A DNA stretch of 45,190 nt. Source: Kocuria tytonicola. Lineage in GTDB: Bacteria; Actinomycetota; Actinomycetes; Actinomycetales; Micrococcaceae. Position 1 is the stretch's first letter. The number at the start of each line of letters is the position of its first letter. Under the pieces are notes generated by a model, which worked only from the letters and a program-made list of their open reading frames with translations, had not been told where the DNA came from and did not search any database. Both the position numbers and the translations under genes were made by a program. Positions 20,902-29,447 of this stretch are shown one piece after another. The stretch covers positions 1 through 45,190 of the forward strand of contig NZ_PHOA01000006.1 of the NCBI RefSeq assembly GCF_003687455.1. The letters run 5' to 3'.

Positions 20902-21016
20902 TCCCGACCAGCCGCCCGGGCGCCGCCACGCGGCCCGGCGGCCCACGTCGCGGGGCACCCGTGCTCCCGCGGCACCAGAACGACGGCCGTGCGGTGTGCA
21001 CGGCGTGTACGGTGAA

Positions 21017-21040
21017 CGGACCCGCCCTCGGGCGGGTCCG
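21017..21040 (+). terminator. Terminator after the clgR-like gene
   Basis: A perfect 11-bp inverted repeat (21017-21027 with 21030-21040), so tight that the inner one or two pairs must open. It lies 115 nt after the stop and 60 nt before the DUF3046 start. Confidence 0.6.
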
Positions 21041-21099
21041 TTGCGCTGTCCCGTCCACCGTTCGTCCCGATGAACCGACCACCCGAGGAGTACCTCGCC

Positions 21100-21321
21100 A
21101 TGCGAGTCAGCGCGTTCTGGGAGCTGATGGCCCACGAGTTCGGGGCCGGCTACTGCCGGGTCCTGGCGGGAGACCTCGTGCTCACCGAGGTGGGGGACCG
21201 CACGGCACTGGAGGCACTCGACGCCGGTGTGGATCCCAAGGTTGTGTGGTTCGCGGTGTGCCGGGCCCAAGAGGTGCCGGAGTCCCGCTGGTGGGGTCCG
21301 GACCAGCCACCGCGGCGCTGA
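21100..21321 (+). CDS. DUF3046 family protein
   Basis: A 73-residue protein of unknown function typically found just upstream of recA in actinobacteria. The family opening MRVSAFWELMAHEFG and the segment DPKVVWFAVCRAQEVP are recognisable. The ATG at 21100 is chosen because the family starts MR and GAGGAG lies at 21085-21090; an in-frame ATG at 21070 adds ten unlikely residues. No catalytic residues are visible. Confidence 0.88.
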   Translation: MRVSAFWELMAHEFGAGYCRVLAGDLVLTEVGDRTALEALDAGVDPKVVWFAVCRAQEVPESRWWGPDQPPRR

Positions 21322-21365
21322 GCGCCTCCCTCGCGGGCGCGCCCTCGGGATGCGAGGCGGCGCAT

Positions 21366-21381
21366 TCGAAGGTATATTCGA
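21366..21381 (+). promoter_or_regulatory. LexA (SOS) box of recA
   Basis: TCGAAGGTATATTCGA matches 10 of 12 arm positions of the actinobacterial SOS box TCGAAC-N4-GTTCGA. Including the flanking bases, the arms are the perfect palindrome TTCGAA/TTCGAA. The core contains TATATT (21373-21378), an AT-rich -10-like element in an otherwise GC-rich region, so LexA would cover the promoter. It lies 122 nt before recA. Confidence 0.85.
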
Positions 21382-21503
21382 AGGGCGTCACGCGCTCTCC
21401 ACAGTGCGGCCGGGCCCTTATGGGTGTCTGAGCCCCTGGATACCGTGGAGCGCGACGACAAAGACCGGGCCCACAGATCGGCCCCCGAGATCCGAGGTGA
21501 ATC

Positions 21504-22655
21504 ATGGCAGCCAAGTCCAAGGGCGCATCCACTCCCGCTCCTTCTCAGGTGGCAGGCTCCGATCGGCAGAAGGCGCTCGACACGGTGCTCTCCCAGATCG
21601 ACAAGAACTACGGCAAGGGCTCGGTCATGCGGCTGGGGGACCGTCCCGCCACCAAGATCGAGACCATCCCCACCGGGTCCATCGCACTGGATGTCGCCCT
21701 GGGCATCGGCGGGTTCCCCCGCGGCCGCGTGGTGGAGATCTACGGCCCGGAGTCCTCGGGCAAGACCACCGTGGCGCTGCACGCCGTGGCGAGCGTCCAG
21801 AAGGCCGGCGGGATCGCCGCGTTCATCGACGCCGAGCACGCCCTGGATCCCGCCTACGCCGAGAAGCTGGGAGTGGACACCGACAACCTCCTGGTCTCCC
21901 AGCCGGACACCGGCGAGCAGGCGCTCGAGATCATGGACATGCTCGTGGGCTCCGGCTCGATCGACATCATCGTGATCGACTCCGTGGCCGCGCTGGTCCC
22001 CAAGGCCGAGATCGAGGGCGAGATGGGGGACAGCCACGTGGGACTGCAGGCACGCCTGATGTCGCAGGCACTGCGCAAGATCACCGGGCGGCTGTCCCAC
22101 ACCAACACCACGGCCATCTTCATCAACCAGCTGCGCGAGAAGATCGGTGTGTTCTTCGGTTCACCGGAGACCACCACGGGTGGCAAGGCCCTGAAGTTCT
22201 ACGCCTCCGTGCGCGTGGACGTCCGCCGCATCGAGACCCTCAAGGACGGTGCGAATCCGGTGGGCAACCGCACCCGGGCGAAGATCGTCAAGAACAAGAT
22301 GGCCCCGCCCTTCAAGCAGGCCGAGTTCGACATCCTCTACGGCCAGGGCATCTCCATCGAGGGCGGCCTGATCGACATGGGCGTGGAGCACGGGATCGTC
22401 AAGAAGTCCGGAGCGTGGTTCACCTACGAGGGGGACCAGCTGGGGCAGGGTAAGGAGAATTCCCGCCGCTTCCTCAAGGACAATCCGGAGCTCGCGCAGG
22501 AGATCGAGCGCAAGATCCTGGTGAAGCTCGGCATCTCCGAGGATCCGGACGAGGCATCCCAGGACTCCGCCGGTCTGAACGCGGAGACCGGTGAGCTGGA
22601 TCCGGACGCCGCCTTCGCCCCGGAGACCGACGACACCGGGCTGCCCGCCTTCTAG
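21504..22655 (+). CDS. recA: Recombinase RecA
   Basis: ATP-dependent strand-exchange protein and LexA/SOS coprotease. The 383-residue product has Walker [10 protein letters not shown] (81-89), the DAEHALDP segment, the L2-region NQLREKIGV and [10 protein letters not shown], and the usual acidic C-terminal tail. There is no intein. The ATG is preceded by GAGGTGA. Transcription is probably LexA-controlled through the box at 21366-21381; TACCGT at 21441-21446 might be a second, LexA-independent -10. recX follows 13 nt after the stop. Confidence 0.98.
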   Translation: MAAKSKGASTPAPSQVAGSDRQKALDTVLSQIDKNYGKGSVMRLGDRPATKIETIPTGSIALDVALGIGGFPRGRVVEIYGPESSGKTTVALHAVASVQKAGGIAAFIDAEHALDPAYAEKLGVDTDNLLVSQPDTGEQALEIMDMLVGSGSIDIIVIDSVAALVPKAEIEGEMGDSHVGLQARLMSQALRKITGRLSHTNTTAIFINQLREKIGVFFGSPETTTGGKALKFYASVRVDVRRIETLKDGANPVGNRTRAKIVKNKMAPPFKQAEFDILYGQGISIEGGLIDMGVEHGIVKKSGAWFTYEGDQLGQGKENSRRFLKDNPELAQEIERKILVKLGISEDPDEASQDSAGLNAETGELDPDAAFAPETDDTGLPAF

Positions 22656-22668
22656 AGGCTGATCCGTC

Positions 22669-23325
22669 GTGACCGGTTCCGCTCCCCACGGTGGCCGCCG
22701 CCGCCGTTCCTCGGCTCCCTACCGCGCGGGACTCTCCTCACGAGATTCCCTCGCGGGGGGAGAGCCATCCGCGGCGTCGGATGCGGACCAGCACGAGGCG
22801 GCACGGGCCATTGTCCTGCGGCAGCTCGCGGCGTCCGCGAAGTCGCGGCGGCAGCTGGAGGAAAAACTCGCGGCCCGGGACATCCCCGCGGGGGTGGCCC
22901 ATGAGGTCCTGGACCGGTTCGAAGAGGTCAACCTCGTAGACGACCGTGCGTTCGCCGCGATGTTCGTGCGGTCCCGTGCCGAGACGCGGAGACTGTCCCG
23001 GAGCGCGCTGCGGCGCGAACTCTCCCAGCGCGGCATCACGGGGGATCTCGCGGAGGAGGCGCTGGCGCAGCGCAGCGACGAGGACGAGGCCCGTGACGCC
23101 CACGAGCTCGTCCGCAAGAAACTCCCCGCGCAGGTGGACCCGGGGGACCGCAAGGAGTACGAGAAGCTCACGCGCAGGCTCGTGAGCATGCTCGGACGCA
23201 AGGGCTATCCGCCGGGCACTGCGTTCGCAGTGGTCAAGGCAGAGCTCAGCGCACCGGGGTCCGTGACGGACACGGACGGCGCGGCCGCAGACACCATGGG
23301 AGCCGAGGTGTGGGACACGCCCTGA
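22669..23325 (+). CDS. recX: Regulatory protein RecX
   Basis: Binds RecA filaments and limits strand exchange. The 218-residue product has the helical RecX repeats: LRQLAASAKSRRQLEEKL, then FEEVNLVDDRAFAAMFV, then the ALRRELSQRGI repeat. About 40 variable residues precede the core and a 30-residue tail follows it. The start GTG lies 13 nt after recA; a start further downstream is possible given the variable N-terminus. It is very likely cotranscribed with recA. Confidence 0.93.
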   Translation: MTGSAPHGGRRRRSSAPYRAGLSSRDSLAGGEPSAASDADQHEAARAIVLRQLAASAKSRRQLEEKLAARDIPAGVAHEVLDRFEEVNLVDDRAFAAMFVRSRAETRRLSRSALRRELSQRGITGDLAEEALAQRSDEDEARDAHELVRKKLPAQVDPGDRKEYEKLTRRLVSMLGRKGYPPGTAFAVVKAELSAPGSVTDTDGAAADTMGAEVWDTP

Positions 23326-23371
23326 CTTCCCAGGAGCAGCAGTGCGCCCCCGGCGGGGCCAGGGCACATCG

Positions 23372-23452
23372 CCCGCGAGACCCACCCGGACACCGCGCGG
23401 GAGCCGCCGGAGAACGGAGCCCAGTCACTGGGCGGCCCGGGTGGTTCGCGGG
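23372..23452 (+). terminator. Structured element between recX and miaB
   Basis: Two outer helices (7 bp: 23372-23378 with 23446-23452; 8 bp: 23382-23389 with 23437-23444) enclose a perfect 6-bp hairpin with a TCA loop (23419-23433). The whole forms a branched fold in the 187-nt gap and could terminate recA-recX ahead of the miaB promoter. Confidence 0.5.
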
Positions 23453-23500
23453 GGCAGAGTGTCCCGGGCAGAGCGGCCGCGAGAGATTTGACCCCCTCCC

Positions 23501-23506
23501 TAAGAT
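23501..23506 (+). promoter_or_regulatory. Putative leaderless -10 box for miaB
   Basis: TAAGAT ends exactly 6 nt before the GTG at 23513. The sequence around it is unusually AT-rich for this window. Confidence 0.6.
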
Positions 23507-23512
23507 GATGAG

Positions 23513-25036
23513 GTGACTCAGATGCCCCACGCCGTGCAGCCCCCAGCGACCTCCGTCTCCGTGCAGAATCCGCCGGCCTACGAGGTCCGCACCCTCGGCT
23601 GCCAGATGAACGCGCACGACTCCGAGCGCATCACGGGTCTGCTCGAGAGCGCGGGCTACGTTCCGGCCGTGGACCAGGATCCCGACCTCGTGGTGTTCAA
23701 CACGTGCGCGGTCCGGGAGAACGCGGACAACAAGCTCTACGGCCAGTTGGGTCAGCTGGCCCCGGTCAAGCGGCGCAACGAGCGGCTGCAGATCGCCGTG
23801 GGCGGCTGCCTGGCCCAGAAGGACCGCTCCACCATCGTGGAGAGGGCCCCGTGGGTGGACGTGGTGTTCGGCACCCACAACATCGGTTCGCTGCCCGTTC
23901 TGCTGGAGCGCGCACGGCACAACGAGAGCGCCCAGGTGGAGATCCTGGAGGCGCTCGAGACCTTCCCGTCCGCGCTGCCCACCAAGCGCGAGCAGGCCTA
24001 CGCGGGATGGGTGTCCATCTCCGTGGGGTGCAACAACACGTGCACGTTCTGCATCGTCCCGCAGCTGCGCGGGAAGGAGAAGGACCGTCGTCCCGGGGAC
24101 ATCCTGGCAGAGGTGCAGGCCCTCGTGGACTCGGGCGCCGTGGAGGTGACCCTCCTGGGCCAGAACGTGAACTCCTACGGTGTGGAGTTCGGAGACCGCG
24201 GTGCGTTCGCCAAGCTGCTGCGGGCGTGCGGCGACATCAAGGGGCTGGAGCGCGTCCGTTTCACGAGCCCTCACCCGGCCGCCTTCACGGACGACGTGAT
24301 CGACGCGATGGCCGAGACGCCCAACGTGATGCCCCAGCTGCACATGCCCCTGCAGTCGGGCTCGGACCGGGTCCTGAAGGAGATGCGCCGCTCCTACCGT
24401 TCGAAGAAGTTCCTGGGCATCCTGGAGCGGGTCCGCGAGCGCATCCCGCACGCGGCCATCACCACCGACATCATCGTGGGCTTCCCCGGTGAGACCGAGC
24501 AGGACTTCCAGGACACCCTGGACGTGGTGGCGGCCTCCGAGTTCTCCTCCGCCTTCACGTTCCAGTACTCCGTCCGCCCGGGCACGCCCGCCGGCGAGAT
24601 GGCGGACCAGGTGCCCGCGGCCGTGGTGCAGGAGCGCTTCGAGCGCCTCACCGCTCTGCAGGACTCCATCAGTGCCCGGCTCAACCGGGAACTCGTGGGC
24701 ACGCGCGCGGAGGTGCTGGTCAGCGCCCAGTCCGGACGCAAGGCGGAGAGCACCCACCGGCTCTCGGGGCGGGCCCGCGACCAGCGCCTCGTCCACTTCA
24801 GTGTCCCCGAGGGGTCGCCCGCTCCCCGGCCGGGTGACCTGGTCACGGTGCCCGTCACGGGCGCGGCGTCGTACCACCTGCTGGCCGACCCCCGGGATTC
24901 CTCCGAGTACACGCTGCGCCGCTCGCGTGGCGGGGATGCCTGGGAGGCGGCGCAGGCCGAGTCCTGTGGTGCGCCGTCGTCCGGCGGGACTCCCGGGGCC
25001 GTGGGGCTGGGAATGCCCACCCTGCGCACTTCCTGA
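23513..25036 (+). CDS. miaB: tRNA-2-methylthio-N6-dimethylallyladenosine37 synthase
   Basis: Radical-SAM methylthiotransferase modifying A37 of tRNAs reading UNN codons. The 507-residue product has the three N-terminal cluster cysteines ([15 protein letters not shown] and VGGCLAQK), the radical-SAM motif CNNTCTFC (Cys173, Cys177, Cys180) and a TRAM domain near 385-460. It ends with about 45 low-complexity residues. The start GTG fits a leaderless promoter. miaA, which makes its substrate, begins 3 nt after its stop. Confidence 0.96.
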   Translation: MTQMPHAVQPPATSVSVQNPPAYEVRTLGCQMNAHDSERITGLLESAGYVPAVDQDPDLVVFNTCAVRENADNKLYGQLGQLAPVKRRNERLQIAVGGCLAQKDRSTIVERAPWVDVVFGTHNIGSLPVLLERARHNESAQVEILEALETFPSALPTKREQAYAGWVSISVGCNNTCTFCIVPQLRGKEKDRRPGDILAEVQALVDSGAVEVTLLGQNVNSYGVEFGDRGAFAKLLRACGDIKGLERVRFTSPHPAAFTDDVIDAMAETPNVMPQLHMPLQSGSDRVLKEMRRSYRSKKFLGILERVRERIPHAAITTDIIVGFPGETEQDFQDTLDVVAASEFSSAFTFQYSVRPGTPAGEMADQVPAAVVQERFERLTALQDSISARLNRELVGTRAEVLVSAQSGRKAESTHRLSGRARDQRLVHFSVPEGSPAPRPGDLVTVPVTGAASYHLLADPRDSSEYTLRRSRGGDAWEAAQAESCGAPSSGGTPGAVGLGMPTLRTS

Positions 25037-25039
25037 GCC

Positions 25040-26056
25040 ATGGCGACGCCGCACGGCACCGCCCGCGTTCCCCCGCACCCCTCGGGCTCGTCGCCTGAGG
25101 CGGGGGAGGTCCCAGCACGGGACGCCTCGGTCCCCCCGCTCGTGGCGGTCGTGGGGCCCACGGGAACCGGCAAGTCCGACCTCGGGATCGCAGTCGCGCA
25201 GCGCCTCGGGGGCGAGGTGGTCAACGCGGATGCGCTGCAGCTGTACCGGGGGCTCGACATCGGCACGGCAAAGCTCGGCCCGGAGGAACGGGGTGGCATC
25301 CCGCACCACCTGCTGGACGTGCTGGAGATCGCCGAGGAGGCCTCCGTGGCGGCGTTCCAGCGCGACGCCCGGCGGGTCGTCCGTGAGATCGCGGGCCGGG
25401 GGAAGGTTCCCGTCCTGGTGGGCGGATCGGGGCTCTACGTGCGGGCGGTGGTGGACGCCATCGAGTTCCCGGGCACGGATCCCGAGGTGCGTGCCGCCCG
25501 CGAGGAGCAGCTGCGGACACGTGGCAGGGTGGCCCTGCTCCGGGAGCTCGCGGAGGTCGACCCGGAGTCGGCGTCGCGGGTCAAGGACGACCGGCGCCTG
25601 GTGCGTGCCCTCGAGGTGCACGACCTCACGGGACGCCCGTTCACGTCCTTCATGCCGCAGCGGCGGTACGTGGCGCCCACGGTGCAGATCGGTCTGGGCA
25701 TGAGCCGGGAGCCGCTGAACGAGCGGCTGGCACGCCGTGTGGACATCATGCTGGAACGCGGGTGGCTGGACGAGGTCCGCGGCCTGGAGGCCGTGGGCCT
25801 GCGGCAGAGCCCCACCGCGGGGAAGGCCCTGGGGTATCCGCAGCTGCTGGCCGTCCTGGACGGCTCGCTGTCCCTGCCGCAGGCCCGTGACGAGACCGTG
25901 GCCGCCACGCGGAGGTTCACCAAGCGCCAGCGCACCTGGTTCCGCGCGGACCCGCGCATCACCTGGCTGGATGCCCTCGACCCCGGGGGCTGGGAGTCCG
26001 TGGTGGAGCGCGCCGTGGGTCTCGTTCGTGCTCAGTATGATGGCGCGCATGACTGA
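25040..26056 (+). CDS. miaA: tRNA dimethylallyltransferase
   Basis: Transfers the dimethylallyl group from DMAPP to A37 of tRNA, supplying the substrate of MiaB. The 338-residue product has the P-loop VVGPTGTGKSDL (about 37-48), VNADALQLYRGLDIGT, GGSGLYVRAVVD and the C-terminal RRFTKRQRTWFR. The first 30 residues are a non-conserved Pro/Ser-rich lead. It overlaps dapF by 8 nt. Confidence 0.95.
   Translation: MATPHGTARVPPHPSGSSPEAGEVPARDASVPPLVAVVGPTGTGKSDLGIAVAQRLGGEVVNADALQLYRGLDIGTAKLGPEERGGIPHHLLDVLEIAEEASVAAFQRDARRVVREIAGRGKVPVLVGGSGLYVRAVVDAIEFPGTDPEVRAAREEQLRTRGRVALLRELAEVDPESASRVKDDRRLVRALEVHDLTGRPFTSFMPQRRYVAPTVQIGLGMSREPLNERLARRVDIMLERGWLDEVRGLEAVGLRQSPTAGKALGYPQLLAVLDGSLSLPQARDETVAATRRFTKRQRTWFRADPRITWLDALDPGGWESVVERAVGLVRAQYDGAHD
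26036..26041 (+). promoter_or_regulatory. Putative -10 box for dapF
   Basis: TATGAT lies within the last codons of miaA, 7 nt before the ATG at 26049, close to leaderless spacing. It may give dapF expression independent of miaA. Confidence 0.45.
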
Positions 26057-26993
26057 AACGACCGAGGGGACGGTGCGAGCTGTGGGCGGCCACGAGCTGA
26101 CGGGTGTGCGGGTGAGCAAGGCGCACGGCACGGGCAACGACTTCGTGGTCTTCACGGACGGTGACGGCACCCGGGACGTGGGCCCGCAGACCGTGGCGGC
26201 CGTGTGCGACCGGCACACGGGGCTGGGCGGGGACGGCATGATCCGCGCCGTCCGCTCCGAGCACGTGCCCGAGGGGCGCGCCCTGCTGCGGACGCATCCG
26301 GACGCCGAGTGGTTCATGGACTACCGCAACGGGGACGGCTCCGTGGCACAGATGTGCGGCAACGGTGTACGGGTCTTCGTGGACCACCTCGTGCGTGAGG
26401 GGCTGGTCCGCCTCCCGCGCGGCGCCCGCGTGCGGATCGGCACGCGGGCGGGTGTGCGCACGGTGGCACGCACCTCGGACGGCTACGCCGTGGACATGGG
26501 CCCCTGGAGCTTCACGGACGGGGAGACCGCTCGTGAGCGCGGCGCGGACTGCGTGGTCACGGCGGCGGGCCTCACCGTCCCGCGGCCCGGGATCTCGATC
26601 GACATGGGCAACCCCCACGCGGTGGTGGCGCTGTCCGAGGGCGAGAAGCTCGACGGGCTGGACCTGCACACCGCGCCCGTGGTGGAGCCGGTCCCCGCGG
26701 AGGGCACCAACGTGGAGTTCGTGGTGCCCCTGGACCACGACGACTCCGACGTGGGGCGGCTCGAGATGCGTGTGCACGAGCGGGGGGTGGGGGAGACCTT
26801 CTCCTGCGGCACCGGTGCGTGCGCCGCCGCCGCTGCCACGCGGTTCTGGGGTGGGCCCGAGTCCCCGGACCGCTGGTTCGTGCAGGTTCCCGGCGGGGTC
26901 CTCTCCGTCACGTTCGTGCCCGCACCGGACGGCACCGAGCACGTGGTGCTTGCCGGGCCCGCGCGAGTGGTGGCGCACGCCGAGCTCGTCTGA
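26049..26993 (+). CDS. dapF: Diaminopimelate epimerase
   Basis: Interconverts LL- and meso-diaminopimelate for peptidoglycan and lysine. The 314-residue product has both catalytic cysteines: Cys103 in MCGNGVRVF and Cys253 in FSCGTGACAAA, plus the substrate-binding KAHGTGNDFVVF near the N-terminus. Three in-frame ATGs occur (26037, 26040, 26049). The last is chosen because the first two lie in the TATGAT box and within miaA. The following 82 nt to the convergent gene hold only weak dyads. Confidence 0.94.
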   Translation: MTETTEGTVRAVGGHELTGVRVSKAHGTGNDFVVFTDGDGTRDVGPQTVAAVCDRHTGLGGDGMIRAVRSEHVPEGRALLRTHPDAEWFMDYRNGDGSVAQMCGNGVRVFVDHLVREGLVRLPRGARVRIGTRAGVRTVARTSDGYAVDMGPWSFTDGETARERGADCVVTAAGLTVPRPGISIDMGNPHAVVALSEGEKLDGLDLHTAPVVEPVPAEGTNVEFVVPLDHDDSDVGRLEMRVHERGVGETFSCGTGACAAAAATRFWGGPESPDRWFVQVPGGVLSVTFVPAPDGTEHVVLAGPARVVAHAELV

Positions 26994-27075
26994 GGTCATC
27001 TCCTGCCCGGCCCTGCGCCGAGGGGCGCCTGGCGGCGTCGTCGCGGAGGTGTGCCGCTCAGTTCGCTCCCACGGT

Positions 27076-27693
27076 TCAGTCGCGCCGCACGGTGATGATC
27101 CGGAAGCCCTTGTCCGTGGCCGCGCGCGCCACGGTGAACCCCTCGCCGAGCGTGTCCGCGAGCCAGCGCTGGAGGCTGTCCCCGCCCAGGTTCTTCTGGA
27201 CGACGAGCCAGGCCGTCCCGCCGGGGGAGAGCCGTGGGAGCCAGGCGCTGAGGATCTCGTGCAGGGCGTCCTTGCCCACGCGGATCGGCGGGTTGGACCA
27301 GATGGTGTCGAAGGTGCGGTCCTCGGGCACGTCCTCGGGTCGCAGGGTCTGCACCCCGGAGAGGCCCAGTTCACGGGCGTTCTCCGCCGTGAGCCGCAGG
27401 CTGCGGTCGTTGACGTCCACGGCGGTCACGACGGCGTCGGGAGCCGCGAGCGCGAGCGCCAGGGTGAGCGGACCCCAGCCGCAGCCGATGTCCAGCAACG
27501 ACGAGCCGCGGGGATCCGCAACGCTGCGCAGCAGCGCGGCCGTGCCCCTGTCCAGGTCCCCGGGGGAGAACACGCCCGCGGCGGTGCCCACGGTCACCGT
27601 GCGCCCCCGCAGCTCCACCGTGATCCGTCTCGGCTTCTCCGGGAGGGAGGGGTCGGACACGAAGTAGTGCTGCGCGGGAGGTTCGTGGGCCAT
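27076..27693 (-). CDS. Class I SAM-dependent methyltransferase (RsmC-like small domain)
   Basis: The 205-residue product has SAM motif I LLDIGCGWGPLTLALAL (about 65-81), VTAVDVNDRSL and the N6/N2-amine methylation motif SNPPIRVGK, as in RsmC/RlmG-type 16S/23S rRNA guanine-N2 methyltransferases. Only the catalytic half of the two-domain E. coli proteins is present, which is usual in actinobacteria. Substrate is inferred. The ATG at 27693 is preceded on the minus strand by a TAGCAT box 8 nt away, so the leader would be almost nil. Confidence 0.88.
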   Translation of the reverse strand: MAHEPPAQHYFVSDPSLPEKPRRITVELRGRTVTVGTAAGVFSPGDLDRGTAALLRSVADPRGSSLLDIGCGWGPLTLALALAAPDAVVTAVDVNDRSLRLTAENARELGLSGVQTLRPEDVPEDRTFDTIWSNPPIRVGKDALHEILSAWLPRLSPGGTAWLVVQKNLGGDSLQRWLADTLGEGFTVARAATDKGFRIITVRRD

Positions 27694-27701
27694 GGCTCCA
27701 C

Positions 27702-27707
27702 ATGCTA
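27702..27707 (-). promoter_or_regulatory. Putative -10 box for the methyltransferase gene
   Basis: TAGCAT on the minus strand, 8 nt before the start codon, gives a leader of about 2 nt. It lies 33 nt from the divergent hflX -10. Confidence 0.45.
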
Positions 27708-27739
27708 GTGCCCGCCGGAGCCGTGTCGGGACCCGGCGC

Positions 27740-27745
27740 TAGACT
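27740..27745 (+). promoter_or_regulatory. Putative -10 box for hflX
   Basis: TAGACT, identical to the boxes before hisC, hisB and pheS. A start near 27752 falls just before an ATG at 27756 and 28 nt before the chosen ATG at 27780. Confidence 0.5.
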
Positions 27746-27779
27746 GGGTCGACCCATGAACAGCGCAGATCAAGGAACC

Positions 27780-29447
27780 ATGACTGACTCTTTCCCCCAC
27801 CGGCAGACCGCGTCCGAGAGCTCGCAGCAGACCGGTGACCTGACCGGGACCGAACTCGAGGACGTCGTCTCACGCGTCCTCGCCCGCGCGCGCTCGCGGT
27901 CCGAGTCCGCCTCGCCCACCCACCCCGGTGACGACGTCTCCGCGGACGACGCCGCCGCGTCGGCGCGCCCGGCCCACGAGCGTCTCGGGCGTGCCCGGGA
28001 ACTCGCGCCGGAGGACGACGCCCACGTGCCGTCGGACGGGGACCAGCAGGACCTCGCGGAGCGCCACGCCCTGCGTCGCGTCGCGGGACTGTCCACGGAG
28101 CTCGAGGATGTCACCGAGGTCGAGTACCGCCAGCTGCGGCTGGAGCGCGTGGTGCTCGCCGGGCTGTACTCCAGCGGAACCCCCGCGGACGCGGAGAACT
28201 CCCTGCGGGAGCTCGCGGCGCTCGCGGAGACCGCAGGGTCCGAGGTCATGGACGGCATGCTGCAGCGTCGCGTGAACCCGGACCCGGGCACCTACCTCGG
28301 TTCCGGCAAGGCACTGGAGCTCAAGGACGTCGTGGCCGCCACGGGGGCGGACACCGTCATCGTGGACGCCGAGCTCGCGCCCTCCCAGCGCCGTGCCCTG
28401 GAGGACGTGGTGAAGGTCAAGGTGATCGACCGCACGGGACTGATCCTGGACATCTTCGCGCAGCACGCCAAGTCCAAGGAGGGCAAGGCCCAGGTGGAGC
28501 TCGCGCAGCTCGAGTACATGCTTCCGCGACTGCGAGGCTGGGGCGAGTCCCTGTCCCGGCAGGCGGGCGGGCGCGCGGCCTCCGGTGAGGGCATCGGCAG
28601 CCGCGGTCCCGGTGAGACGAAGATCGAGCTGGACCGGCGCCGGATCCGGCAGCGCATGGCCAAGCTGCGGCGTGAGATCGCCGCGATGAAGCCTGCGCGC
28701 GAGACCAAGCGCCTGAACCGCAAGCGCAACGCCGTGCCCTCCGTCGCGATTGCCGGCTACACGAACGCGGGCAAGTCCTCGCTGCTGAACCGGCTCACGG
28801 ACGCCGGCGTGCTCGTGGAGAACGCCCTGTTCGCCACGCTGGACCCCACGGTGCGCAAGGCGCAGACCCCGGACGGCATCGGATACACGCTGGCGGACAC
28901 CGTGGGCTTCGTGCGGTCCCTGCCCACGCAGCTGGTGGAGGCGTTCCGCTCCACGCTGGAGGAGGTGGCGGACGCGGACGTCATCGTGCACGTGGTGGAC
29001 GCCTCCCACCCGGATCCGGAGGGGCAGCTGAAGGCCGTGCGGGACGTCCTCACGGACGTGGGTGCCAACGACATACCGGAGATCGTGGCCCTGAACAAGG
29101 CGGACATCGCGGACCCGGTGGTCCTCGCCCGGCTGCGCAACCACGAGCACCCCTCCGTGGCCGTCTCGGCCCGCACGGGTGAGGGCGTGGCCGAGTTGCA
29201 GCGCCTGATCGCCGCCGCGATCCCGCGTCCCGACCACGACCTCGACCTGCTGGTGCCCTACGTGCACGGCGAGGTGGTCTCACGGCTGCACGCGCAGGAT
29301 GCCGAGATCCTCAGCACGGAGCACACCCCCGAGGGCACCCGGTTGCACGTGCGCGTGCGGGAGGATCTCGTGGGGGACCTGGAGCAGTACCGCACCGACC
29401 GCGCTCCGGGCGGAGCCGCCGCGGCGGAGGACCACCCCAGCGCATGA
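27780..29447 (+). CDS. hflX: Ribosome-associated GTPase HflX
   Basis: GTPase that splits stalled or heat-damaged ribosomes. The 555-residue product has an actinobacterial N-terminal extension of about 120 charged residues. The HflX N-domain follows (YLGSGKALELKDVV, AQVELAQLEYMLPRLRG, GSRGPGETKIELDRR), then the G domain with GYTNAGKSS (about 326) and NKAD (about 438). The ATG at 27780 has AAGGA just upstream. An in-frame ATG at 27756 would suit near-leaderless initiation, so the start is uncertain by eight residues. The stop overlaps the helicase start. Confidence 0.94.
   Translation: MTDSFPHRQTASESSQQTGDLTGTELEDVVSRVLARARSRSESASPTHPGDDVSADDAAASARPAHERLGRARELAPEDDAHVPSDGDQQDLAERHALRRVAGLSTELEDVTEVEYRQLRLERVVLAGLYSSGTPADAENSLRELAALAETAGSEVMDGMLQRRVNPDPGTYLGSGKALELKDVVAATGADTVIVDAELAPSQRRALEDVVKVKVIDRTGLILDIFAQHAKSKEGKAQVELAQLEYMLPRLRGWGESLSRQAGGRAASGEGIGSRGPGETKIELDRRRIRQRMAKLRREIAAMKPARETKRLNRKRNAVPSVAIAGYTNAGKSSLLNRLTDAGVLVENALFATLDPTVRKAQTPDGIGYTLADTVGFVRSLPTQLVEAFRSTLEEVADADVIVHVVDASHPDPEGQLKAVRDVLTDVGANDIPEIVALNKADIADPVVLARLRNHEHPSVAVSARTGEGVAELQRLIAAAIPRPDHDLDLLVPYVHGEVVSRLHAQDAEILSTEHTPEGTRLHVRVREDLVGDLEQYRTDRAPGGAAAAEDHPSA

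Noticed and set aside
23488-23493. TTGACC as a -35 element for miaB
   Set aside because: Only 7 nt separate it from TAAGAT, too close for a sigma-70-type pair.
23246-26317. 1023-codon minus-strand frame opposite recX, miaB and miaA
   Set aside because: It spans several well-supported plus-strand genes and has no recognisable domain; it is a GC artefact.
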